DNA of 25,346 nucleotides from Clostridia bacterium (GCA_017509065.1 JAFWQM010000018.1:1-25346); one strand, 5' to 3'. Shown: positions 13,799 to 22,859, numbered from the stretch's first letter. Numbers and translations are program-made. The notes: a model not told the origin generated them from the sequence alone.

Positions 13799-16700
13799 GT
13801 GAAAAAGTGGAAGCTCTATCATTTCGCTGTATTTATCGTTCTGTGCCTGGCGCTGAATTACGGCGGCCGGGCGCTGGCTACGCGCCTTCAGCTGCCGCTG
13901 TGGCTGGATTCGTTCGGCACGGTGCTGTGCGCTTATGTGGCGGGGCCGCTGTGCGGGAGCATCGTGGGCGTCACGCTGAACCTGCTCTACGGTATGACCA
14001 GCCCGCTTTCCACCATCTACGGGCTCACCAGCGTGGTGCTGGCCGTCGTGGTGGGGCTTGGGGCGAAAAAGCACCGGCTGGACACGTTGTTCGGCACCAT
14101 GACGGCCAGTTCCGTGGCGTCGCTGGCCGCGATTGCCATTTCCATCCCGCTCAACGTGCTGTTTCACGGCGGGAGCACCGGCAACATCTGGGGCGACGGC
14201 GTGATCGGCTACCTCCGGGAAATCGGCTGTCCCTATCTTTTGGCCTGCGGCCTCGGGCAATTCTACATCGACTTTATGGATAAAACGCTCACGCTGCTCG
14301 CCCTGTTCGCGGCGCTGAAGCTGGTGCGCCGGATGACGGGAACAAAGAGCGGGGACGACGAGGAAACGGACGAAGCAGGGAAAGCGGCCAAGGCCGCGTC
14401 CGCGCTGGTGCTGGCGCTGCTAATGCTTTCGCATCCCGCCGCCGTGAGCGCCGAGGAAGAGAAAAACAATTACAGCGACTATGTGCAGACCGTTTACAGC
14501 AGCAAAAATGGCCTGCCCTGCGGCGAATCCAACGACATCGTGCAGACCGGCGACGGCATCCTGTGGGTGGGCACCTACGCGGGCCTGTACCGCTATAACG
14601 GCCGCGAGTTCCGCGCCATGAACCTGGATTCCGTGCGCAACGTCAACTGCCTGTACGTGGACGAGGAAGGCCGCCTGTGGATCGGCACGAACGACAACGG
14701 CTTCTCCATCGCCATCGATGAAAAAATCGTCAACGTGGTGGACGAGAGCAAGGGCCTGCCTTCCAACTCCGTACGCTCCATCATCCAGAGCTCGGACGGA
14801 TATTATTATATCGGCACCACCAGCAGCATGCAGATTCTGATGCTCAAAAGCGGCCTGAAGCGGATGAACACCCTCTGGGAGGTCAACTACGCCGACGACA
14901 TTGACGCCGACAAGAACGACCACGTGGCCGCCGTGACCACCGACGGACGCCTGTTCCTGCTGGAGAAGGGCCAGATCCTTTCTTCCCGCATGATGACAAA
15001 CGGCAAGGAAAGCTTCCGCTCCTGCGCTTTTGACATACAGGGACGGCTGTTGGCGGGCACCACGGCCAACCACGTATACACCTACGACATTTCCTCCGGC
15101 GGGTTTGAGGACGTGAGCATCGTCACCTGCGGAGACCTGAAAAACATCAAGGATCTGTACGTGCTGGAAAACGGCGAAGTGTTCCTCTCCGCCGACAACG
15201 GCGTGGGCTATCTGGACACGGACGGCAAATTCCACGCGATCAACACCAACGATTTCAACGCTTCCATCGATAACATGCTGCTGGACTACCAGGGCAACCT
15301 GTGGTTCACTTCCTCCCGCCTTGGCCTGCTTCGCATGGCGCCTTCCGCGTTCCGCGACGTATATTCCACCGCAGGGATGACGCCCCAGGTGGTGAATACG
15401 ATCGTGCGCTGGAAGGACTGCTATTACATCGGCACCGACAAGGGGCTGGACATCGTGGACAGCGCCTGCCAGAGCCCCGTCACCAACGAGCTGACCGAAA
15501 AGCTGGCCAACGTGCGTATCCGCTGCATGGCGGTAGACGCCAACGATCATCTGTGGGTGTGCACCTACGGCAGCGGCCTGCTGGAGGTTACGCCGGACGG
15601 CGAAGAATACCTCTACAACCACCAGAACGGCAGCTTCGGGAACCGCGCGCGCCTGGTGACAGAACTGAGCGACGGCACGATTCTTGCCGCGGGCGACACG
15701 GGACTGTGCTTCATACGGGATCACGAGGTTCTACAGATGATCGGCTACCAGAGCGGGCTGATCAATTCCATGATCCTGACCGTGACCGAAATGCCAGACG
15801 GCCGCATCCTGGCCGGAACTGACGGCGACGGCATCGCCGTGCTGGAAGACGGCGAAGTGAAACGCCTCCTCACCACCAAACACGGCCTGAGCAGCGAAGT
15901 GATCCTGCGCACCGTCGCCGACCCCAAGGGTTCCGGAGTGTTCATCGTGACGAGCAACGGCCTGTGCTACATGGACGAGGATGAACATATCCGGCCGCTG
16001 AACAGCTTTCCTTATTACAATAACTACGACATTTGGGCGCGCGACCCGGACACGCTGTTCGTGATGAGCAGCGCGGGCATTTTCGTGGTAAGCCGGGACG
16101 ACCTGCTCTCCGACACGGAGAGTGTGGACTACGAGCTGCTGAACTTCCGCCGCGGCCTGAACAGCGCCCTGACCGCCAACTCCTGGAACTACAGCGACCG
16201 CGAAACCGGCGACCTGTTCCTGCCCTGCGACAACGGCGTGTTTATCATCAACGCGTACAAATACAGCGGCGGGGCGAAGAACTACCGCCTGATGGTTTCC
16301 TCCGTGCGGCTGGACGGCGAAGAAATCAGCACGCGTCTGGGCAGCGCGCTGGAAATCGACCGCCAGGTAAACAAGATCGAAATCATGCCCGAGATCATCA
16401 ACTACACCATTCAGGACCCCTACGTGGGCTATTGTCTGGAGGGCTTTGACAGCCAGTGGAACATCATACCACAGAGCGCGCTGAGCACCATCACCTACAC
16501 CAACCTTCTGCCCGGCAACTACACCTTCCGCCTGGCGGTGTTTGACAGCAGCCAGCAGGACATCCTGGCCGAGCGCGCGTATGATCTGGTGAAGGACAAG
16601 GAAATCTACGACTATCCCTGGTTCACCGTATACCTGATCCTGGTGCCCATGATCGCCGTAGCGTGGTTCACCTGGTTCATTGTGCGCACGCAGGTACAGC

Positions 16701-17446
16701 GCACGCTGGATCTGCAGAAGCGCGAGCTGGACGTGGCCAGGGCTCAGATTCAGATGGGCAACGAAACCATCTTCGCCATCGCCAAGGCCGTGGACGCCAA
16801 GGACGAGCGCACCAGCCAGCATTCTGCCCGCGTGTCCCATTATTCCGCCATGATTGCCCGGGAAATCGGTCTGCCGGAGGAGGAATGCGAGAACCTGCGC
16901 AAGACCGCCCTCATGCACGACATCGGCAAGATCGGCATTCCCGACGCCATCCTGAACAAGCCCGCCAAGCTGACGGACGAGGAATACGCCGTCATGAAAA
17001 CCCACACCACCCGAGGCGCAGAAATTCTCAAGGACTTTACGCTGCTGGATCACGTGGTCGAAGGCGCGCTGTACCATCACGAGCGCTATGACGGCCGCGG
17101 CTATCCCAACGGCTTGAAGGGGGAGGAGATTCCCATCTATGGCCGCATCATCGGCGTGGCGGACACCTTCGACGCAATGACCGCCAACCGCGTGTATCGC
17201 AAGCAGATGGACTTTGACTATGTGCTGGGCGAGCTTCACCGGGGCCGGGGAGCCCAGTTTGACCCCCGGATGGTGGACGCCATGCTGAAGCTGATCGACG
17301 AAGGCAAAATCAACCTGAACGTGCTGTACGGCATTAAACCGGAGGATATGCAGCCGAAAAAAGAAGAGCCGAAACCCGAAAATCCCCAGCCGGAAACAAC
17401 TCAAAAAGAAATACCGAAGCCTGAACAGCCGAAGGCGGAAGCCTGA
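13799..17446 (+). CDS. ECF-S-like / beta-propeller / Y_Y_Y / HD-GYP signalling protein
   Basis: About 1215 residues, starting at a GTG (13799) with GGAGGA 7 bases before it; an ATG at 13751 lacks a binding site. Domains: residues 1-180, about six membrane segments resembling ECF-transporter S components; 200-220, a further hydrophobic segment ending 'AAVSAEE'; 222-850, an extracellular beta-propeller with many two-component-regulator repeats ('GILWVGTYAGLYRYNG', 'GRLWIGTNDNG', 'HLWVCTYGSGLLEV'); 860-930, a Y_Y_Y domain ('VGYCLEGFDSQW', 'LLPGNYTFRLAV'); 939-962, a membrane helix; 965-1005, a helical linker; 1020-1185, an HD-GYP domain with H1040-D1041 ('HDIGKIGIPD') and 'HHERYDGRGYP' at 1093-1103, the full metal and GYP signature of c-di-GMP phosphodiesterases. 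A K/P/E-rich tail ends it. It is flanked on both sides by solute-binding proteins. I infer a receptor that lowers c-di-GMP on ligand input. Confidence 0.93.
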   Translation: MKKWKLYHFAVFIVLCLALNYGGRALATRLQLPLWLDSFGTVLCAYVAGPLCGSIVGVTLNLLYGMTSPLSTIYGLTSVVLAVVVGLGAKKHRLDTLFGTMTASSVASLAAIAISIPLNVLFHGGSTGNIWGDGVIGYLREIGCPYLLACGLGQFYIDFMDKTLTLLALFAALKLVRRMTGTKSGDDEETDEAGKAAKAASALVLALLMLSHPAAVSAEEEKNNYSDYVQTVYSSKNGLPCGESNDIVQTGDGILWVGTYAGLYRYNGREFRAMNLDSVRNVNCLYVDEEGRLWIGTNDNGFSIAIDEKIVNVVDESKGLPSNSVRSIIQSSDGYYYIGTTSSMQILMLKSGLKRMNTLWEVNYADDIDADKNDHVAAVTTDGRLFLLEKGQILSSRMMTNGKESFRSCAFDIQGRLLAGTTANHVYTYDISSGGFEDVSIVTCGDLKNIKDLYVLENGEVFLSADNGVGYLDTDGKFHAINTNDFNASIDNMLLDYQGNLWFTSSRLGLLRMAPSAFRDVYSTAGMTPQVVNTIVRWKDCYYIGTDKGLDIVDSACQSPVTNELTEKLANVRIRCMAVDANDHLWVCTYGSGLLEVTPDGEEYLYNHQNGSFGNRARLVTELSDGTILAAGDTGLCFIRDHEVLQMIGYQSGLINSMILTVTEMPDGRILAGTDGDGIAVLEDGEVKRLLTTKHGLSSEVILRTVADPKGSGVFIVTSNGLCYMDEDEHIRPLNSFPYYNNYDIWARDPDTLFVMSSAGIFVVSRDDLLSDTESVDYELLNFRRGLNSALTANSWNYSDRETGDLFLPCDNGVFIINAYKYSGGAKNYRLMVSSVRLDGEEISTRLGSALEIDRQVNKIEIMPEIINYTIQDPYVGYCLEGFDSQWNIIPQSALSTITYTNLLPGNYTFRLAVFDSSQQDILAERAYDLVKDKEIYDYPWFTVYLILVPMIAVAWFTWFIVRTQVQRTLDLQKRELDVARAQIQMGNETIFAIAKAVDAKDERTSQHSARVSHYSAMIAREIGLPEEECENLRKTALMHDIGKIGIPDAILNKPAKLTDEEYAVMKTHTTRGAEILKDFTLLDHVVEGALYHHERYDGRGYPNGLKGEEIPIYGRIIGVADTFDAMTANRVYRKQMDFDYVLGELHRGRGAQFDPRMVDAMLKLIDEGKINLNVLYGIKPEDMQPKKEEPKPENPQPETTQKEIPKPEQPKAEA

Positions 17447-17460
17447 ACGGGAGGGTACAT

Positions 17461-18645
17461 ATGAAGCGTTATTATCTGACCACGCTTGCGATTTGTCTGT
17501 TGGTTCTGCTGGCGGGCAGCTTTGCATTTGGCGTATGGGACAGGTCGCCCATGCTGGACAAGCTGAAAGTGGGCTTCATCTATGAAAACGACGAAAGCAC
17601 CCCTTACACCTACAATTTCTTCCTGGCCGAGCAGGCGCTGCGCAAGGAATACGGCGAGCGGGTGGAGATTCTGAGCAGGAGCAACGTGCGGGCAACCGAA
17701 ACCGAAGAACCCCTGCGCGAGCTGGTGGACAGGGGATGCCAGATCATTTTTATCAATTCCTACAGCGAGCAGGTGGAGAAGGTGGCCGCGGAATGCCCGA
17801 ATGTTCAGTTCTGCCAGGTCTCCTTCCGCTCAGAGCCCAATAAAAACGCCCCGGAAAACTACCATACCTTTAAGGGAAAAGCCTATCAGGTCCGCTATGT
17901 CAGCGGCGTCACGGCGGGCATGAAGCTGAGGGAAATGATCAATCAGGGCGTGATAAAGCCCGAAGAAGCGCTGGTGGGTTATGTGGGCGCTTACGGCACG
18001 GAGGAAGTGGTGTCCGGCTTCACCGCGTTCTTCCTCGGCGTGCGCTCCGTGGTGCCCGAAGCGACGATGCGCGTGCGCTACACCGGCACCTGGAGCAGCT
18101 ACGCGCTGGAAAAGGAATACGCCAAAAAGCTGATTGACGAGGGCTGCGTGATCATCGCCCAGCATACGGACACCATCGGCCCGGTCATAGCCTGCGAGGA
18201 AGCTGCGAAGAAGGTTTACCATGTGGGGTACAATCAGAGCATGCTTGACGCGGCTCCCGCCGCTTCCCTCATCAGCGTGCGCATCAACTGGACACCCTAC
18301 ATCACCGGCGCGGTCGGCGCGCTGCTGTCCTCCAAGCCCATCGAGAAATATGTGGACGCTTCGTCAAACGGCCGCGATATGTGGGCGGGTTTTGACAAGA
18401 ACTGGGTGGAAATGCTGGAGCTGAATAAGCCTATCGCCGCCGAAGGCACCCAGGCCCGCATCGACCAGATCATCGAGGCTTTCCGAAAGAACCAGCTTGA
18501 GGTGTTCAAAGGCAATTATATCGGCGTGAACCCGGACGATCCCTCCGATACGATCGATCTTTCCAAGGGATACACCGAGAATAAAAACAGCTCGTCACCC
18601 TCTTTCCACTATATTCTGAAAGACGTTATTATTGTTGAAAACTGA
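17461..18645 (+). CDS. BMP/PnrA-family (nucleoside-type) substrate-binding protein
   Basis: A 394-residue exported protein starting 12 bases after the HD-GYP stop codon, with GGGAGG just upstream. A hydrophobic segment (residues 6-25) acts as a signal or anchor; no lipobox cysteine is present, unlike typical PnrA lipoproteins. The BMP fold is clear: 'KLKVGFIYEND', 'YTYNFFLAEQALRKEYG', 'RGCQIIFINSYS', 'FKGKAYQVRYVSGVTAGMK', 'VGYVGAYGTEEVVSGFTAFF', 'GCVIIAQHTDTIGPVIACEE', then 'NWTPYITGAV'. The family binds purine nucleosides or, as Med-type regulators, related ligands. No ABC transporter genes accompany it. Its place directly behind the receptor gene points to a sensory role. A perfect palindromic terminator follows. 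Confidence 0.9.
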   Translation: MKRYYLTTLAICLLVLLAGSFAFGVWDRSPMLDKLKVGFIYENDESTPYTYNFFLAEQALRKEYGERVEILSRSNVRATETEEPLRELVDRGCQIIFINSYSEQVEKVAAECPNVQFCQVSFRSEPNKNAPENYHTFKGKAYQVRYVSGVTAGMKLREMINQGVIKPEEALVGYVGAYGTEEVVSGFTAFFLGVRSVVPEATMRVRYTGTWSSYALEKEYAKKLIDEGCVIIAQHTDTIGPVIACEEAAKKVYHVGYNQSMLDAAPAASLISVRINWTPYITGAVGALLSSKPIEKYVDASSNGRDMWAGFDKNWVEMLELNKPIAAEGTQARIDQIIEAFRKNQLEVFKGNYIGVNPDDPSDTIDLSKGYTENKNSSSPSFHYILKDVIIVEN

Positions 18646-18657
18646 TTTCCCCACGAT

Positions 18658-18686
18658 AAAACCCATGCCGCGCGGCATGGGTTTTT
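18658..18686. terminator. Bidirectional terminator between convergent genes
   Basis: A perfect 28-base palindrome (14-bp arms, 18658-18685) starts with A4 and ends with T5, so it has a T-run on both strands. It lies between the BMP gene (+) and the secreted-protein gene (-). Confidence 0.9.
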
Positions 18687-18706
18687 AAGTTGCTTTTCTT
18701 CTGATA

Positions 18707-19783
18707 CTATTGCTCTCCCTCTTCTACCGTGAACACAATGCTTTCCAGAAACGCGCGGCCGATTTCGGTGTCGGTTGCCTTGACGGTGTAGATGCCGTCT
18801 TCGCTGATATAGCAGCGCATCAGCTCCGGGACGGGAACCATGCCGTTGATCATCTGCGTGATCTGGCATTTGGCGGAGAAGCCGTAGAGTCCGTCGGAGA
18901 CCCTGATGAGCTCATAGTCCGCGATCACGTTGCGTTCCTTGTAGCCGTCCGCCGTATTCTGCGCAAACTTTTTGATTTCCCGGCTGATATCTTCGCCGTC
19001 TTCAAGCATCCAAAGGGGCATATTCAGAAAACCCGCTTCCAGCATCGTGCCGTCCGGACACAGCACATGGTGGGCGATGTGGGCCACCGTGTTTTCCTTT
19101 ACCGGGGGAACGGGGAAAGTGACCTGCATTTTCATGATGTCCAGAGTCTGCGCTTCCCGCGCGTCATAGGCGTCCCTTGCAGCCTGATCGACGGCCCGCA
19201 TATCCTTGATCGCCGCCAGCACTTCGGGATCGTCGCGGCCCATCATGAACACCGCCGTATTCCCGTCCATCATGGCTTTCCCGTAGTGCCAGGCAGCGGA
19301 ACGCGTGGTGCGGTAGCTGAACATGATTACCGGCAGCGGCGCGTCCTTCGGGCCCGTATAGCCCATCTGCGGCGCATCGGGGATGGCGGCGTCCAGACAG
19401 TCGGCAAAGTGCCGGGCCAGGTTCAGCAGCGCGTGGAAGGGATACTGCTCTTCCTTTTCGTCGGGATGATTTTCCTTCATCCAGTCGAGCAAAGGCTCCG
19501 CGTTCAGGATATGCACCCGGAATTCCGCGCCGGACTCCGTCTCCCCCGCCAGCTGGATTTTATCCGTCCAGGCGGCGTAAGGCCCGCCCCGCTCCAGCGA
19601 TTCCTCTATCGTGCGGTCGTTTTCGCGCACCAGGCTGGGAGCGGAGGGAAAGGTGAAGCTGATGCGGCCCGCCATCATGCGGTAGGCTTCGTCCACCGCC
19701 GGCCTGCTTTCTTCCGCTCCGGCGAGCGCGGCCGCAAAGCACAGCATCAGACACAGCAGAACTGCTCCGGTTTTTTTATTCAT
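18707..19783 (-). CDS. Secreted protein of unknown function with two similar halves
   Basis: A 358-residue protein with a signal peptide (residues 1-23, 'AAALAGAEE'), so exported. I do not recognise a named family. Both halves open with the same kind of strand ('GRISFTFPSAPSLVREND' near 40, 'MKMQVTFPVPPVKENTVAH' near 220) and end in a helix before a final strand ('PEVLAAIKDM' near 190, 'IGRAFLESIVFTVEE' at the C-terminus). This pattern resembles a tandem PsbP/DcrB-like fold, which is an inference only. AGGAGG lies upstream of the ATG. The gene is convergent with the sensing block and separated from ftsZ by a large palindrome and the ftsZ terminator, so it is probably transcribed by itself; no promoter was identified. 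Confidence 0.75.
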   Translation of the reverse strand: MNKKTGAVLLCLMLCFAAALAGAEESRPAVDEAYRMMAGRISFTFPSAPSLVRENDRTIEESLERGGPYAAWTDKIQLAGETESGAEFRVHILNAEPLLDWMKENHPDEKEEQYPFHALLNLARHFADCLDAAIPDAPQMGYTGPKDAPLPVIMFSYRTTRSAAWHYGKAMMDGNTAVFMMGRDDPEVLAAIKDMRAVDQAARDAYDAREAQTLDIMKMQVTFPVPPVKENTVAHIAHHVLCPDGTMLEAGFLNMPLWMLEDGEDISREIKKFAQNTADGYKERNVIADYELIRVSDGLYGFSAKCQITQMINGMVPVPELMRCYISEDGIYTVKATDTEIGRAFLESIVFTVEEGEQ

Positions 19784-19800
19784 GCATGCCCTCCTGTTTG

Positions 19801-19961
19801 GGGAATGTTCACACTGCCCGAAAAGAGCTGATCCTGAGGTGATTTTTCGTCAGGCAAGGCGCATTTCCGCAGGAATACTGATGGTATTTCAAGGAAATGC
19901 AACACAGCATGACGGAAAAACAACCAGAATTCAGCCTTTGAGCGGTAGTGTGAACACTCCC
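19801..19961. repeat. Large imperfect palindrome, possible MITE
   Basis: The arm at 19801-19868 pairs with 19893-19961. The outer ends agree best (GGGA-A/G-TGTTCACACT-A/G-CC), as do the inner ends (GCATTTCC against GGAAATGC), with TTTTTC-GTCA in the middle of both. The total length is about 160 bases with a 24-base loop. It has no protein-coding content of note and no visible target-site duplication. Confidence 0.85.
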
Positions 19962-19963
19962 TA

Positions 19964-19991
19964 AGAAAAGCCGTCCACAAAAGCGGACGGC
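19964..19991 (-). terminator. ftsZ: Terminator of the ftsA-ftsZ operon
   Basis: The GC-rich stem GCCGTCC (19970-19976) pairs with GGACGGC (19985-19991) around an 8-base loop. On the minus strand it is followed by TTTTCTTAG, 25 bases after the ftsZ stop. Confidence 0.85.
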
Positions 19992-20015
19992 GGAGTGGTC
20001 AGAGTGGGAGTTGGA

Positions 20016-21371
20016 TTACTTTCCCCTGCGCAGGAACGCAGGGACACCCAGATCGTCCTTGGCGTTTGCCGCGGGCTTGGCGGGAACCTGGTAAACGGGC
20101 TGCTGGGCATAAGGCTGCGCGGCGGGCTGCTGCGGCACATAGCTCTGGGTGTAGGGCTGCTGCGGCGCATACGGCGCGGGAGTCTGAATCCCGAAGGAAG
20201 AGGAGGGCATGGCCATCGGCCGCGCGCCGCCCGGGAAGAAAGCGCTGTCGCCTTCGTAGGTGGCGGGAGCGGGCGCGTCAAAGCCCTGGTTCGCATCCGT
20301 GTTCACTTCGGCCCGCGGACGGGTTTCATAAGGATTGTAGGAAGGCACGGCCGCGCCGTAGGGCGTGGCGGAAGTCGCGGTGCGGCCCTTCTTCTTGTCA
20401 CGGGAGGGGAAGGGGGTCTTTTCAAAGCCGGTAGCGATGACCGTGATGCGCACCTCGTCTTTGAGGGTCTCATCAATGCCAGCGCCGAAAATAATGTTGG
20501 CGTCGCTGTCGGCGGATTCCATCACGAGGTTGGCGGCCTCGTTGATTTCCATAATGCTCATGTCGGGCCCGCCCGTCACGTTGATCAGCACGGCGCGCGC
20601 GCCGTCGATCTTGGTTTCGAGCATGGGGCTGGAGATGGCTTTGGTGGCGGCGTCTACCAGGCGGGTTTCGCCCTTGCCAACGCCGATGCCCATGTGCGCC
20701 ATGCCGCCGGATTCCATGATGGTCTTAACGTCGGCAAAGTCCAGGTTGATCATGGCGGGCACGGCGATCAGATCGGAAATGCCCTGGATGCCCTGGCGAA
20801 GCACGTCGTCGGCGATGGAGAACGCTTCCAGCATCGTGGTGCCCTTGCTGACCACCTGCAGCAGCCGGTCGTTCGGGATGACCACCAAAGTATCCACGCT
20901 CTGCTTCAAATCGTTGATGCCCATTTCGGCGTTCTTCATGCGCTGCTTGCCTTCAAAAGCAAAGGGCTTCGTCACGACGGCGATGGTCAGGCAGTTCATT
21001 TCCCGGGCGATTTCAGCCACCACGGGCGCGGCGCCTGTCCCTGTGCCGCCGCCCATACCGGCGGTAACGAACACGAGGTCAGCCCCTTTGAGCGCCTGGG
21101 CGATTTCTTCACGGCTCTCTTCCGCCGCCCGGCGGCCCACTTCGGGCACAGCGCCCGCCCCCAGGCCCTTTGTCAGCTTTTCGCCAAGCTGGATCTTGAT
21201 CTCGGCGTTGCTCATGGAAAGCGCCTGCTTGTCCGTGTTGACGGCAATGAACTGCACGCCGCGCAGGTTGGATTCCACCATGCGGTTTACGGCATTCGTT
21301 CCGCCGCCGCCGCAGCCGACGACCTTAATGGAAGCAAAGGAAGGCTGTTCTACTTGTACTTCAAAAGGCAT
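20016..21371 (-). CDS. ftsZ: Cell division GTPase FtsZ
   Basis: A 451-residue tubulin-like GTPase that forms the division ring under the membrane. The nucleotide-binding half has '[13 protein letters not shown]' near residue 20 and the tubulin signature GMGGGTGTG at 105-113. The T7 loop is '[19 protein letters not shown]' (NLDFADV). The GTPase core ends near 320. It is followed by an unusually Pro/Gln/Tyr-rich linker of about 110 residues, then the conserved C-terminal tail '[13 protein letters not shown]', the peptide that binds FtsA and other partners. AGGGGGA precedes the ATG by about 7 bases. The gene lies 42 bases after ftsA and shares its promoter; a terminator follows. Confidence 0.98.
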   Translation of the reverse strand: MPFEVQVEQPSFASIKVVGCGGGGTNAVNRMVESNLRGVQFIAVNTDKQALSMSNAEIKIQLGEKLTKGLGAGAVPEVGRRAAEESREEIAQALKGADLVFVTAGMGGGTGTGAAPVVAEIAREMNCLTIAVVTKPFAFEGKQRMKNAEMGINDLKQSVDTLVVIPNDRLLQVVSKGTTMLEAFSIADDVLRQGIQGISDLIAVPAMINLDFADVKTIMESGGMAHMGIGVGKGETRLVDAATKAISSPMLETKIDGARAVLINVTGGPDMSIMEINEAANLVMESADSDANIIFGAGIDETLKDEVRITVIATGFEKTPFPSRDKKKGRTATSATPYGAAVPSYNPYETRPRAEVNTDANQGFDAPAPATYEGDSAFFPGGARPMAMPSSSFGIQTPAPYAPQQPYTQSYVPQQPAAQPYAQQPVYQVPAKPAANAKDDLGVPAFLRRGK

Positions 21372-21413
21372 GATTAAATCCCCCTAATTCTGAATCTGTG
21401 GTTGCAGCGGGCG

Positions 21414-22589
21414 TCAGCCGCCGAACAAACTGCGGAAGAATCCTCCGATGCCGCTGGAAGCGCGGACGGAAGCGGTGGTGTCGATCAGAAGATCCAGCAG
21501 GCCCAAAGCGCTGGAATACGCGGGGCTGGACAGCTTGACCGCTTTTTTGGGCAGCTCCCTGACCGTGCGTCCCAGCTTGGCGGCCAGGAATTCGCGGCCG
21601 CCGCGGTTGATCGCCAGGCCGCCGCCCGTCAGGTACACGGGCGACCACTGGCTCATCTTGACCCCGGAATCGGCGATGGCGTCGCGGATCGCCTCGCAGA
21701 TTTCCTCCGCCCGGGGCTCCAGCACCTTTTCCACATCTTCCCGGGAAAAGCTCTTTTGAACTTCGTTTGCGTCCTTCCCGTCAAAGGAGGACTGCCCGGC
21801 GGACAAGCCGTATACATAGCTTCGTTTGATCTGTTCAGCTGAATCGAGGGTGATTTCAAGGCCATAGGCCACATCGGCGGAGATATGCCCGCCGCCCATG
21901 GGGATAGTGGTCAGCGACGTAATGGCGTCTCCCTGAACGGCCATCACTTCCGTGTTCAGATAGCCCACGTCCACCAGCACGGCGGCGCGGTCCCTCTCTT
22001 CCTCGGGAACAAACAGCATCGCTTCGCCGATGGGGGTAGAAAGGCAGCCAGCCACGGTGATGTCCAGCGCGCGGAAACGCTCCTGAATATCTTCCAGGAA
22101 AAACTGATCGGCGATCACGAAGGAGATCATGGCGCGAAGCTCATAGCCCCGCACGCCCATCGGCTCCAGCGTTTTCTTCCCATCGTCCACAATAAACCAA
22201 GCGGGGCTGCGATGGATGATACTGCCGCGGATCTGGCCCAGCTGCTCGGCGGCCTTATCGAAAAGATCGCTCAGGCTCTTGTCCGTCACGCGGGGATCGG
22301 TGCCCTGCAGGTCGATCTTCACTTCCACAGTGCGCACCTGGGAAAAATCTCCGGGAACGCCCACGAAGATTTCCTTGATCCGGGTGTGCGCCTGTTCCTC
22401 CGCGGCGTGAACCGCGTTTTCGATGTAAGTGTTGAGCTGATCGGGATCGTTCCAGCGCCCTTCCATGTAGCCATCGTAGGGCACAGTACCCGCGCCGATG
22501 ATATCACAGCGCTGCTGGCCGCTGGTTTCCGCGATCAGCGCCACAATTTTGCTGGTGCCAAAATCTATTGTGGCAACTGTGGTTTTCAT
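21414..22589 (-). CDS. ftsA: Cell division protein FtsA
   Basis: A 391-residue actin-like ATPase that tethers FtsZ to the membrane. It has the phosphate-1 motif 'IDFGTSKIVALIAE' at residues 8-21, the 1C subdomain with 'RIKEIFVGVPGDFSQVRTVEV' in pieces (EIFVGVPG, VRTVEV), phosphate-2 'VLVDVGYLNTEV', and the adenosine motif 'PVYLTGGGLAINRG'. The last residues 'GIGGFFRSLFGG' form the amphipathic helix that binds the membrane. The family's usual length is about 400-420, so this is slightly short but complete. A clear promoter lies about 90 bases upstream, within a 270-base gap after ftsQ. ftsZ follows in the same operon. Confidence 0.97.
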   Translation of the reverse strand: MKTTVATIDFGTSKIVALIAETSGQQRCDIIGAGTVPYDGYMEGRWNDPDQLNTYIENAVHAAEEQAHTRIKEIFVGVPGDFSQVRTVEVKIDLQGTDPRVTDKSLSDLFDKAAEQLGQIRGSIIHRSPAWFIVDDGKKTLEPMGVRGYELRAMISFVIADQFFLEDIQERFRALDITVAGCLSTPIGEAMLFVPEEERDRAAVLVDVGYLNTEVMAVQGDAITSLTTIPMGGGHISADVAYGLEITLDSAEQIKRSYVYGLSAGQSSFDGKDANEVQKSFSREDVEKVLEPRAEEICEAIRDAIADSGVKMSQWSPVYLTGGGLAINRGGREFLAAKLGRTVRELPKKAVKLSSPAYSSALGLLDLLIDTTASVRASSGIGGFFRSLFGG

Positions 22590-22639
22590 TCATCCATCAT
22601 CCCCTGTTCATAATTCCGGCAGAAAATCCGCTGACCGGA

Positions 22640-22671
22640 AAAAGCCGAAGATATAAAAGCGCCTACTTCGG
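22640..22671 (-). promoter_or_regulatory. Hairpin with T-run in the ftsA leader, possible attenuator
   Basis: CCGAAG (22666-22671 on minus) pairs with CTTCGG (22645-22650) and is followed by CTTTTTCC. It lies between the -10 box and the ftsA start. The stem is short, so the effect is uncertain. Confidence 0.4.
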
Positions 22672-22678
22672 TCACTTT

Positions 22679-22707
22679 ATTGTAAACGTTTTGTGATTAT
22701 TTGGCAA
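22679..22707 (-). promoter_or_regulatory. Promoter of ftsA-ftsZ
   Basis: TTGCCA (22702-22707 on minus), 17 bases, TACAAT (22679-22684). A very A/T-rich stretch (22713-22752) lies directly upstream and could serve as an UP element. Confidence 0.78.
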
Positions 22708-22859
22708 GGGTAAAACGTAAAAAAGCGGGAAAATTTAAAAAAAATTTTCAATTATGCGCCAGGCTGGAAGAAAAAGTATTCTTTTGACGGGGATTCATCA
22801 AGACGGCGGGAGGATGGAAGCGGCTCATCCCGCAAGCGTCATTCTTCCCTCTCTGTGTA

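Noticed and set aside
14420..15724. Minus-strand frame of 434 codons inside the HD-GYP gene
   Set aside because: Shadow of the propeller repeats, without a ribosome binding site or known motifs.
15731..17527. Minus-strand frame of 598 codons inside the HD-GYP gene
   Set aside because: Shadow of the propeller and HD-GYP coding sequence, rich in His/Val/Ala as expected from reversal.
19780..19980. Small open frames on both strands in the palindrome
   Set aside because: They arise from the inverted repeat itself and have no start signals.
19995..21377. Plus-strand frame of 460 codons opposite ftsZ
   Set aside because: FtsZ on the minus strand is unmistakable; this is its reverse shadow.
22803..22840. 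Hairpin after ftsQ considered as terminator
   Set aside because: The stem has a three-base bulge and no T-run, so it is unlikely to end transcription.
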